Positions 1 through 7,599 of a stretch of 64,000 bases of DNA are shown here, one piece after another. The stretch covers positions 1 through 64,000 of the forward strand of contig JAFQPO010000009.1 in assembly GCA_017411715.1 (NCBI GenBank). The letters run 5' to 3'. The notes below the pieces were generated by a model that was not told the origin of the DNA, made no database searches, and saw only the letters and a program-made list of their open reading frames with translations. The first letter of the stretch is position 1. Every line of letters begins with the position of its first letter. The stretch is from Bacilli bacterium (GTDB lineage Bacteria; Bacillota_I; Bacilli_A; ML615J-28; CAG-313). Position numbers and translations under genes: made by a program.

Positions 1-604
1 ATGCAACACGGCTTGGTCCCCATGCAGCTTCTGCAGGATATTCAGTCCAAGCAATTTTAACGTTGTATTCATCTTCAACGTTAGTTTGAACTACTTGACG
101 TTCGCTAGCACGTTCACCAGTGAATCCTGAAGAGAATGGGTCATTTTCAGCAGCGATACCAACATATAGTTTAATTTCCATACCTTTACCATCGAATTCG
201 AAACGGTTATAGTTCCAATCGAAAGTATTAGGGTCTAAGCATTTTTCTTGTGTACGATCTTCAGCACAAGATAATTCTCCTACTACTGGAGGTTTGCTAG
301 TAGATTCTTTCCATTTAGCATAATAAGTTACATCAGCAGTAATAGTTTTAGTCCAATCAACTGCAGTTGTACAAGCACTTTCTGTAAACCAACCTTCAAA
401 AGAATAACCATTTCTTGTAGGATTAGCAGGTTTAACAACAGTTGCACCACTATTTACTTTTTGTGCAGCGATTAATGAACCGCCTTGAGTGTTGAAAGAA
501 ACAGTAAATTGAGTAGTAGTTCCACCACCAGTATTACCTGTAGAACATCCAACTAATGCAAGAAGTAAGATAGCAGCAAATAAAAATCCATAAAATTTTT
601 TCAT
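1..604 (-). CDS. Sugar ABC transporter substrate-binding lipoprotein with InlB repeat (partial, 3' end outside window)
   Basis: Reading down from ATG 604 there is an open frame to the window edge (about 201 codons). It begins with a lipoprotein signal peptide ending in the lipobox LVGC (Cys about residue 20), then a single InlB/Flg_new-type beta-grasp repeat (about residues 33-95, with the typical GYSFEGWF and YYAKWK strands), then the start of what looks like an extracellular solute-binding domain (VQTNVEDEYNVKIAWTEYP, the usual first strand and helix of family-1 binding proteins). A purine-rich RBS (AAAGGAAT) precedes the start, and only 4 bases separate it from the upstream GNAT gene, so the two are probably co-transcribed. 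The binding-protein call is inference from the short fragment; lipidation and the InlB repeat are seen directly. Confidence 0.72.
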   Translation of the reverse strand, partial: MKKFYGFLFAAILLLALVGCSTGNTGGGTTTQFTVSFNTQGGSLIAAQKVNSGATVVKPANPTRNGYSFEGWFTESACTTAVDWTKTITADVTYYAKWKESTSKPPVVGELSCAEDRTQEKCLDPNTFDWNYNRFEFDGKGMEIKLYVGIAAENDPFSSGFTGERASERQVVQTNVEDEYNVKIAWTEYPAEAAWGPSRVA

Positions 605-608
605 TTTT

Positions 609-1598
609 TTATTCCTTTCTTACGTATGTATAAGATTTCCATATCTCAAAACCAATTTTGCGGTATAAATCCATTAGATTTGTCCAGTCAATTATAATCT
701 CAGTAGAACCATGTTCTATCAAATAATTAAGCGCGCTAACTAATAAATTATAAGCAATATTGTTTTTACGATAAGACGCTTCGACTCCAATAGGTCCAAT
801 TCCCCCAAGAGATTCAAAACGATTTCGCCATGTTAGGCTATAGCCAATTCCATAATTATCTGTTTCATTGTTACCAAATCGACAGAAACCACATAAATGA
901 TTATTTTCATCAAAGCAAAGGAAATAGTTGGATTTGCAAAGATCAAAACAATCATTAACCTCCACTAACCATCGGCCAGGATAGTTTCGGCGCATAAATT
1001 CAATTAACACATCAAAATCATTCTGATTTGATAAACGAATTTCATACTTTTTGCCATCTTTGAATGGTCTAAGAGCAACAAGCTGCTCATTATTTTTAAC
1101 ATATTTTATTAAATCATTAGTTTCGTATAAACAGCTATATCCTCTTTTTGCAAACCATCCTAAAGATGATTTTAAGTCCATAGGTATTCCGGGGAAAAAA
1201 TTTTGATAATCCCTTCCCACATATAGCTCCTTTTTACCAAGGATCTTAAAATTACTTTCAACTTTAATTAATAGTTCGCTTCCAATTCCTTTTTTTCTAA
1301 ATTTAGGATGAACATATATTAAAGATATCCACCCAGTTGATTTATAACTTTCTACTTCAATTTCATGAGTCCATATTTTGCTAGTAACAAAACCAACAAT
1401 CATCTCATCACAAATTGCTACATAGGAATTTTCTTCTAAAAAGCCTTTTGTTTGATAAGTATTTCTATTCATCAAATCATAGCTAATAGGAAAAATAAAT
1501 CCATATTCTTCATTCCATAAGTTAGAAAGTATATTTAATAATTCTTTTTTCTTGTTTGTTTTTAAAAATTCTTTAAAAGTTATAATTTGGAAATTCAT
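609..1598 (-). CDS. Twin-domain GNAT acetyltransferase
   Basis: 329 residues with two GNAT folds. The N-terminal half carries a typical acetyl-CoA pyrophosphate-binding loop (RKKGIGSELL, about residues 101-110) after the strand WISLIYVHPKF; the C-terminal half repeats the pattern in weaker form (GVEASYRKNNIAYNLL) and ends in a LYRKIGFEIW strand typical of GNAT C-termini. The size and two-domain architecture match the second GNAT gene at 35260-36246, although sequence similarity beyond the motif is modest. Substrate is unknown. It lies between a surface-protein gene and a binding lipoprotein and probably transcribes with the latter. A hairpin without a U-run sits just upstream (1614-1646). Confidence 0.78.
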   Translation of the reverse strand: MNFQIITFKEFLKTNKKKELLNILSNLWNEEYGFIFPISYDLMNRNTYQTKGFLEENSYVAICDEMIVGFVTSKIWTHEIEVESYKSTGWISLIYVHPKFRKKGIGSELLIKVESNFKILGKKELYVGRDYQNFFPGIPMDLKSSLGWFAKRGYSCLYETNDLIKYVKNNEQLVALRPFKDGKKYEIRLSNQNDFDVLIEFMRRNYPGRWLVEVNDCFDLCKSNYFLCFDENNHLCGFCRFGNNETDNYGIGYSLTWRNRFESLGGIGPIGVEASYRKNNIAYNLLVSALNYLIEHGSTEIIIDWTNLMDLYRKIGFEIWKSYTYVRKE

Positions 1599-1613
1599 TT
1601 TATTACTTTCATA

Positions 1614-1646
1614 AGTACAGGGAAGATTTAGAACCTTCCCCGTACT
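1614..1646 (-). other. GC-rich hairpin in leader of GNAT gene
   Basis: On the minus strand, AGTACGGGGAAG and CTTCCCTGTACT form a 12-bp stem (one G-U pair) around a 9-base loop, between the stop of the surface-protein gene and the start of the GNAT gene. It is the most GC-rich stem in the neighbourhood. No run of U follows it, so it is not a canonical intrinsic terminator; it may be an attenuating or RNA-stabilising structure between two co-transcribed genes. Confidence 0.5.
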
Positions 1647-1698
1647 GACTATACATTACATACTTAATAATCAATACGAATGTATTAAATTTTAATTA

Positions 1699-4600
1699 TT
1701 AGTGTTTCTTTTTAAGAAGAACTAATGCACAACCAGCAGCTAATGCAGCACTTACAAAGTAAGCAGCAGGAGCAGCACCGCAAGAAGATGATTGTTCAGG
1801 AGCGCTAGCTTGTTGATCAACAGCAGCTTTAACACCTTGAACTTCAGCTTTTAATGCTTCTTGAGCTTCAGCTAATTCTTCTAATTGTTCTTTAATTTCA
1901 TCTAATGCATCTAATGCGCTATCAGCGAAATCTAAGCTGTAAGGGATATAACCTACAGTAACGTCGCAAGATTTTTTAACTGAGTTACCAGCAGCATCGA
2001 AAATAGTTACATAAACTTTGCATGGAGTACCATCAGCCATTGCATCGTATTCTGCGAAGTCAATTCTATACCATTCTTTAACAGAACTACTTGTGAATAA
2101 GTTACCATCAACATCATCCCAAGCAACTTTAATGATATCAGCAGCAGTTGGATAAGATCCGAATGGAACTACTACTTCTTCTTCTAATAATACAAGTGGT
2201 GCAGTAATGTCAACAACATTTACCATTACCCATTCAGAAACTTTAACATCTGGATTTTTTGGAGATGTGATAGTAGCTTTGAATGCATGTTTACCAGCAG
2301 GTGCATTGTTAACATCGATTCCAGCAGGTGCTTCCCATTCAATTAAATGAGAAATATCTTTACCTTTTGCAGCTGCAGGATCTTCAGCATGAACACCTTC
2401 AACCCAGTAACCATCGAATGCTTGTGCAAGACTTGCTAAATCAATAACAGTTGGAGCACCAGCTTCAGGAACTACAGTAAGTTTAGATTGGTTAACTTGT
2501 AGATGTGGAGTTAATGTATCAACGATTAATAAACTGAAGTTTTTGCTTCTTGATAAACCAGTTGCTTTATTAGTAACTGTTAATTCGAAGTCAACTTTTG
2601 AACCAGCTTCAATACCAGTTGTGTCGAATTCATATTCGCCCCAAACTGCAGAAACTTTTTCAACACCGATCCAAGATGGGTCAGCCATTTCATTGAATGC
2701 AGTTGTTGATGCAGGCCATCCAGCTCTTAATGATTTGTTTAGATATGCCCATAAGTTAGAACGCCAGTATAAATAGTTAGATGGAACACCATCAACAGTA
2801 TAATCACCATAAGGACCATAGTTGTCAGCTGTTACAGCTTTAGTGATTTCTTCATATAAGAATGCCCATTTTTCACCATATTCTTCTGAACTCCAGAAAT
2901 CTAACATTCCTGTGTAGTTGTAAGTGTTATCAAAGAATTTTTCAGCACTTTCAATTGAAGAACCTAAGTAAGCATTCATATCTTTAATTAAATCAGCAAC
3001 AAATTCATCCCATGTAGGATAGTAGAATACTTGAGGTACATCTGGACCAATCCATTCAGGATCTTCCATACCATCCCATGCACTTGAAGATGCAGGCCAT
3101 CCAGCTCTATATGATTTATTTAAATATGCCCATAAGTTAGAACGCCAGTAATTCATATGAATTGGGTTGCCATCAGCAGTATAATCACCATAAGGACCAT
3201 AGTTTTCAGGAGTAACTGCAGCTAAGATTTCTTCTTTTAAGAATGCCCATTTTTCAGCATATGCAGGGTTATCCCAGAAAGTTAACATTCCTTCTTTACC
3301 ATAAGTTTGGTCGAAGAATTTTTCAGCACTTTCAAATTGAACACCTAAGTGAGCGCCCATATCTTTTAAGAAATCAGCAGTAAATTTATCCCAAGATGTA
3401 TATTTGTCTGTTGGTTCAACTTTTGGCCACATTACTCTTTCGCCGTTAGCGTATAGTAAGTAGTCAAGTTCAGATGAACTCATTGAAGTATAACTTAATA
3501 CATCATTTAAGTCTTTATATCCACCAAGCATACCAGAGATAGAAATGATTTCAGCAGGGTTGAATTTAGAACCAGCTAATACTTCAATTGTATCACCATA
3601 TGCAGTTTTTTCATTAACGATTAATGATTGTTCGCTAGTGAAACCTGTTTGATATTGTAAACCTTTTGCAGAGAAGTTGAATGCTTTTGCAGTTACTTGA
3701 TAACCTTCAGCACGACCATATTTGTAACCTTGGTTGAACATTTCATAAACTTTTTGGTACATTGGAAGTGTAGTTGCACTGTAACGGTTTAAGTAACCAT
3801 AATCCCATAAAATACCATCTTTTGGTAATAATACTTCTTCGAAGCAAGGACGAGTGTATGCAGCATAAGTAACTTCTTGAGTTTCTTCGTTTACAGTTTC
3901 AGCAATTTTTGCAGGAGCTTCTTGACCAGCAGCTATTAATGCGTCAACTGAAGCATTGTGAATTGCAGATTGAGCAGCATCTAATTTACCATATTGAGTC
4001 ATACCACGGATAATAGCGATACACATAACACCACCATTGTCTTCGTATGAGAAATCCCATCTGTCTGCTAACCAACCTTCTTGCATATAACCAGCAGTAT
4101 TAACTTTTACACCTAAAGCTTCAAATTGTTCTTGTGTATACCATTGGAACATCCAACGATTAGCATTTGAATCATTAGCTAATTTAGGTTCTTCAGTTTC
4201 AACTTCTTCTTGTTCATATACAGGGTTGCCTTCAGCATCTTCCATTGGTAAACCAGTTTCTGGATCGATAGCTTGGATAGGGTTGCCTTCTTCGTCTAAT
4301 TTGTCTTGAACAACAACTAAGCGATCGCAATGATCATCATTTTCGCCTCTTAATACAACAACACCGTCTTCATAGCAGAATAATGATTCGAAAGTTTCAG
4401 CGCCTTCGAATAATGGGCTATTTTGTACATAGTAGTTGTCAGTAAGCATACCACGAACTAAACGACCTTGACCGTCAAAAATTAAATGAGATAATGGAGT
4501 ACCATCATTTTGAACAGCATATTTAGTTGTAGCACTTAAGATGATGTCTTCGCCAGCTTTGTTATAAGCAATTCTTGAAAGAGATGGGTCAGGAATACCA

Positions 4601-5121
4601 TTTGTTCTTTCAGTGAATGTGCCTTTATAGTTTTGACCAAATGCAAGACGTTTAGTTTCAACTTCGTTACCTTCAGCATCAGTAGTTTTTTCAGTCACAT
4701 ATTCATAAGTGAAAATTCTGTAACCAGTACCAACTACTTCACTACCGTCTTTGTTTAATTGTCCACTTTCACCATCAGCATATACAGTATATCTGTATCC
4801 TGTTGGTAAGCCATCTGCTCCAAATTGAGGAATGATTAATTTAGTTTCATTCCAAGGGAAGTATCTAGCTTTTTCATGTGTTAAATCTTCATATTCAGTC
4901 CCTTTAGCACCAGCGTAATCGTAGTAGTTAGGGAATGTAGTATAAATACTATTCATAACGTAAAGTGGAATGTCTTTTCCATCTTCACTTAAAGTTGGGT
5001 CAACAAAGAATTTACCTTCAGCAGGTTCTTCAGCAGCAGAAGCTAGTGAAGGATTCATTGCTAAACCAAACGCTAATAATGTAAGTGTGAAAACACTTAA
5101 TAAAGCAAAAACTTTTTTCAT
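1699..5121 (-). CDS. Large secreted surface protein with tandem helical repeats, Ig-like domains and C-terminal membrane tail
   Basis: 1140 residues; start ATG 5121 follows a strong RBS (AGGAGG). Signal peptide at residues 1-29 (ASA-AEE). The region 30-570 is unassigned. Two tandem copies of a roughly 126-residue unit lie at about 573-698 and 699-815, sharing ESAEKFFD, EKWAFL, NYGPYGDYT, YWRSNLWAYLNKS and RAGWPAS. Two bacterial Ig-like (DUF5011-like) domains follow (about 850-1060), then a heptad-rich coiled coil (about 1065-1100) and a C-terminal tail SSSCGAA + hydrophobic segment + LLKKKH (Cys about 1112). The tail resembles tripartite CTERM-type sorting signals rather than LPxTG. It has its own promoter with two LacI-type operators. 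I do not recognise a function; a carbohydrate- or wall-binding adhesin would fit the location. Confidence 0.75.
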   Translation of the reverse strand: MKKVFALLSVFTLTLLAFGLAMNPSLASAAEEPAEGKFFVDPTLSEDGKDIPLYVMNSIYTTFPNYYDYAGAKGTEYEDLTHEKARYFPWNETKLIIPQFGADGLPTGYRYTVYADGESGQLNKDGSEVVGTGYRIFTYEYVTEKTTDAEGNEVETKRLAFGQNYKGTFTERTNGIPDPSLSRIAYNKAGEDIILSATTKYAVQNDGTPLSHLIFDGQGRLVRGMLTDNYYVQNSPLFEGAETFESLFCYEDGVVVLRGENDDHCDRLVVVQDKLDEEGNPIQAIDPETGLPMEDAEGNPVYEQEEVETEEPKLANDSNANRWMFQWYTQEQFEALGVKVNTAGYMQEGWLADRWDFSYEDNGGVMCIAIIRGMTQYGKLDAAQSAIHNASVDALIAAGQEAPAKIAETVNEETQEVTYAAYTRPCFEEVLLPKDGILWDYGYLNRYSATTLPMYQKVYEMFNQGYKYGRAEGYQVTAKAFNFSAKGLQYQTGFTSEQSLIVNEKTAYGDTIEVLAGSKFNPAEIISISGMLGGYKDLNDVLSYTSMSSSELDYLLYANGERVMWPKVEPTDKYTSWDKFTADFLKDMGAHLGVQFESAEKFFDQTYGKEGMLTFWDNPAYAEKWAFLKEEILAAVTPENYGPYGDYTADGNPIHMNYWRSNLWAYLNKSYRAGWPASSSAWDGMEDPEWIGPDVPQVFYYPTWDEFVADLIKDMNAYLGSSIESAEKFFDNTYNYTGMLDFWSSEEYGEKWAFLYEEITKAVTADNYGPYGDYTVDGVPSNYLYWRSNLWAYLNKSLRAGWPASTTAFNEMADPSWIGVEKVSAVWGEYEFDTTGIEAGSKVDFELTVTNKATGLSRSKNFSLLIVDTLTPHLQVNQSKLTVVPEAGAPTVIDLASLAQAFDGYWVEGVHAEDPAAAKGKDISHLIEWEAPAGIDVNNAPAGKHAFKATITSPKNPDVKVSEWVMVNVVDITAPLVLLEEEVVVPFGSYPTAADIIKVAWDDVDGNLFTSSSVKEWYRIDFAEYDAMADGTPCKVYVTIFDAAGNSVKKSCDVTVGYIPYSLDFADSALDALDEIKEQLEELAEAQEALKAEVQGVKAAVDQQASAPEQSSSCGAAPAAYFVSAALAAGCALVLLKKKH

Positions 5122-5149
5122 ACGTTTTTTTCCTCCTAATGAATAATTT

Positions 5150-5164
5150 TGAAAGCGTTTGCGA
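5150..5164 (-). promoter_or_regulatory. LacI-family (cre-like) operator 1
   Basis: Minus strand reads TCGCAAACGCTTTCA, one mismatch from the LacI/CcpA-type consensus TGNAAACGNTTTCA. It lies just downstream of the -10 box of the surface-protein promoter, where binding would block transcription. Confidence 0.6.
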
Positions 5165-5168
5165 TTAT

Positions 5169-5197
5169 ATTATATCATTTATGAAAACGTTTTGCAA
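5169..5197 (-). promoter_or_regulatory. Sigma-A promoter of the surface-protein gene
   Basis: TTGCAA (5192-5197), exactly 17 bases, TATAAT (5169-5174) on the minus strand, about 50 bases upstream of ATG 5121. Operator-like sites overlap the -35/spacer (5182-5196) and the transcription start (5150-5164). Confidence 0.75.
5182..5196 (-). promoter_or_regulatory. LacI-family (cre-like) operator 2
   Basis: Minus strand TGCAAAACGTTTTCA, a near-palindrome centred on ACGT and of the LacI/CcpA operator class. It overlaps the -35 box and spacer of the promoter at 5169-5197. A LacI-family regulator is encoded at 40062-41072. Confidence 0.6.
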
Positions 5198-5247
5198 GTA
5201 TTTTATTCTAAACTTTGCAATTTTTTTTATGCTTGGTAAAAAATACT

Positions 5248-5287
5248 AAAAAAAGGCTTTGAATTATAGACAATTCAAGGCCTTTTT
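5248..5287 (-). terminator. Intrinsic terminator of the long glycan operon
   Basis: Stem AAAAAGGCCTTGAATT / AATTCAAAGCCTTTTT with a short loop and A/T runs on both sides, immediately after the stop of the NagZ-NagB gene. The flanking runs would let it work in both directions. Confidence 0.8.
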
Positions 5288-5292
5288 GTTTG

Positions 5293-7596
5293 CTATTTTT
5301 TCATTAAAGAATATGCATCTTCATCAATAATTACAGTTACATTTGGATGTCTATGTAAGATTGATGCAGGGAAAACTTCATCTACTGGATCCATTAAAAG
5401 CTTTCTAACAGTTTCAGCTTTATTTTTACCACTAATAAGCATTAAGATTTCTTTTGCTTCCATGATGTTCTTAATACCCATAGTCATTGCATGAGTAGGA
5501 ACTTCATCTAAAGATGCAAAGAATCTGGCATTATCAAGGCGTGTGCCTTCTGCAAGTTCAACAATAAATGTTTCTTGATCAAAAGAAGTATTTGGTTCGT
5601 TGAACCCAATATGACCATTTCCGCCAATACCTAGTAATTGAAGGTCAATTGAAACACTCTTTAATGCGTTATTGTAGTCTTCACATTGCTTAGCGATATT
5701 TTCCCCTTCAGTTGAAGGAATATGAACATTTTCTTCTTTAACATTTACATGGTTAAATAATTGTTCATGCATGAAATAATAATAGCTTTGAGGATGGTTT
5801 TTATCAATGCCGCAATATTCATCTAAGTTGTAAGTTTTTACATTTTCAAATGAAATTTTTCCTTCTTCATAGGCTTTAATTAAATACTTGTAAGTGCCTA
5901 TTGGACTACTTCCAGTTGCAAGTCCTAGAGTTGCATAAGGATTAGCTTGTAGGCGTTCAATAAAGATTTCAGATGCTTTTTTACTCATCGCATCATAGTC
6001 TTTAACTACATATACTTTCATAGGTTTTTTTCTTCTTTCTTTTAATGTTATTGGTAATTTTCCGTTTGCAACATTAGTTGTTAAAGCAAGAGAAACAGCT
6101 TTAAAACTTAACTTAGTTGCTTCATATGCACAAAGGTATGTACCTACATTTAAAACATCTAAATCATATGGTGTTCTAAATGATACAACAACAGTTTTCT
6201 TAGGATTTAAACTATTAATTAAATTAGCTTGGTTAGGATTAAATACTGCATTATAGCTACAATAAATAATGCGATCATAATTATCTTTGATTTTTAATAA
6301 TTCAGCTTGTTCATCTAAATCAGGATTTAAACTCATATATATCTTATCAGTTTTATATGGGTAGAAATCCGCAAGTGATGTAAGTTCTGATTGTTCATTT
6401 TCAGCTAAAGTAACAACTTTAATTTTAGGGAAAACAATTAATGTTTTTTGATCTTTAGTAAGTGGTAATAAATGATGTTTATCACATACTTTAGTTATAC
6501 TTTCTTTAGCAACACTTTCAGCAAATTCCATTGATTCTTTGATTTCAAATTTTGACTCATCAAATGTATCAGGCATTTGTCCTACTTTAAACATTTCTTT
6601 TGCTTTTAATATTCTTTCAACAGCTCTATCAACAACTTCCATTGGAATCTTGCCCTCTTCAACTAGTCGAACACCAATTTCTGCAAATTCTTTTTGCATT
6701 TCAATATTGCGTCCACCACATAGTAATAAGATATCGCATCCTGAAGAAATAGAATTATATACAATTTCTTCTAATGTGAAGTTTTGGAAAACTGCAGCCA
6801 TTGTTAACGAATCAGTTACGACTAATCCATTATACCCAATTTGTTTTCTTAATAAATCACCAACTACAACCTTTGATAAAGTTGTTGGGTATTTAGCATC
6901 ATATTTAGTAAACATTACGTGTGCTGCCATAATACCAGGAAGATTTAATTCTTTAGCCATTAAGAATGGTTTTAATTCAACATCATATAAACGTTTTTCA
7001 TCAAAATCAACTTTAGGTAAACCAACATGTGAATCAACCGCCGTATCACCATGACCAGGGAAATGCTTAATTGATGTCATCATATTCGCATCAGTATATC
7101 CTAAAACAGCTTCCTTAACATATTCACACACAACCTCAGGTTTTTCTGAATAACTTCTAACATTTATTACAGGATTTTGAGGATTGTTTTGAATATCACC
7201 AACTGGCGCAAAGTTAAAGTTAAATCCAAGTTCTCTTAATTCTACTCCCATATTATATGCTAAATGATATGCATTTTTAGGGTTTTGTGTTGCTCCAATT
7301 GGCATAGCACCAGGAGATTGTGTAATACCTTCAGTAACTCGAGCTACCATCCCGCCTTCTTGGTCTAACGCAATAAAAGGAGGAATTGTGTTAGTTGCTC
7401 GAGCTCTTTCGTTAATCATTTTGTTTAACTCAAATACTTGGCGAGGATTATCACAATTATCCTTAAAGAAAATGATAAGTCCTGCTTTAATATCTTCAAT
7501 TTGAGTTTTTAATTGTTCATTATAAGTTGTACCTCCAAAGGCAAGACCGACCATTTGGCCGATCTTGTCATGAAGTGTCATTTTAGAAATATCCAT
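5293..7596 (-). CDS. Fused beta-N-acetylhexosaminidase (NagZ, GH3) - glucosamine-6-phosphate deaminase (NagB)
   Basis: 767 residues without a signal peptide, so cytoplasmic. Residues 1 to about 345 are a GH3 NagZ-type barrel: the catalytic Asp-His loop motif KHFPGHGDTAVDSH and the nucleophile motif VVTDSLTM are intact. Residues about 350-520 look like the GH3 C-terminal alpha/beta domain. From residue 526 (MKVYVV) a complete 242-residue NagB follows, with GLATGSSP, NLDEYCG and GIGGNGHIGFNEP active-site motifs. The fused protein would release GlcNAc and carry out the last step from GlcN-6-P to fructose-6-P plus ammonia; kinase and deacetylase must come from elsewhere. It is the last gene of the operon, 3 bases after the phosphodiester glycosidase gene. 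The ATG for residue 526 (6021) has a purine-rich stretch upstream, so a separate NagB product by internal initiation is possible. Confidence 0.93.
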   Translation of the reverse strand: MDISKMTLHDKIGQMVGLAFGGTTYNEQLKTQIEDIKAGLIIFFKDNCDNPRQVFELNKMINERARATNTIPPFIALDQEGGMVARVTEGITQSPGAMPIGATQNPKNAYHLAYNMGVELRELGFNFNFAPVGDIQNNPQNPVINVRSYSEKPEVVCEYVKEAVLGYTDANMMTSIKHFPGHGDTAVDSHVGLPKVDFDEKRLYDVELKPFLMAKELNLPGIMAAHVMFTKYDAKYPTTLSKVVVGDLLRKQIGYNGLVVTDSLTMAAVFQNFTLEEIVYNSISSGCDILLLCGGRNIEMQKEFAEIGVRLVEEGKIPMEVVDRAVERILKAKEMFKVGQMPDTFDESKFEIKESMEFAESVAKESITKVCDKHHLLPLTKDQKTLIVFPKIKVVTLAENEQSELTSLADFYPYKTDKIYMSLNPDLDEQAELLKIKDNYDRIIYCSYNAVFNPNQANLINSLNPKKTVVVSFRTPYDLDVLNVGTYLCAYEATKLSFKAVSLALTTNVANGKLPITLKERRKKPMKVYVVKDYDAMSKKASEIFIERLQANPYATLGLATGSSPIGTYKYLIKAYEEGKISFENVKTYNLDEYCGIDKNHPQSYYYFMHEQLFNHVNVKEENVHIPSTEGENIAKQCEDYNNALKSVSIDLQLLGIGGNGHIGFNEPNTSFDQETFIVELAEGTRLDNARFFASLDEVPTHAMTMGIKNIMEAKEILMLISGKNKAETVRKLLMDPVDEVFPASILHRHPNVTVIIDEDAYSLMKK

Positions 7597-7599
7597 AAA

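Noticed and set aside
1-604. Truncated pseudogene
   Set aside because: The frame is open up to the window edge; truncation is due to the window.
6539-7054. 171-codon plus-strand frame opposite the NagZ domain
   Set aside because: Antisense shadow; no family signal, no RBS, and the minus-strand frame is an unambiguous GH3 enzyme.
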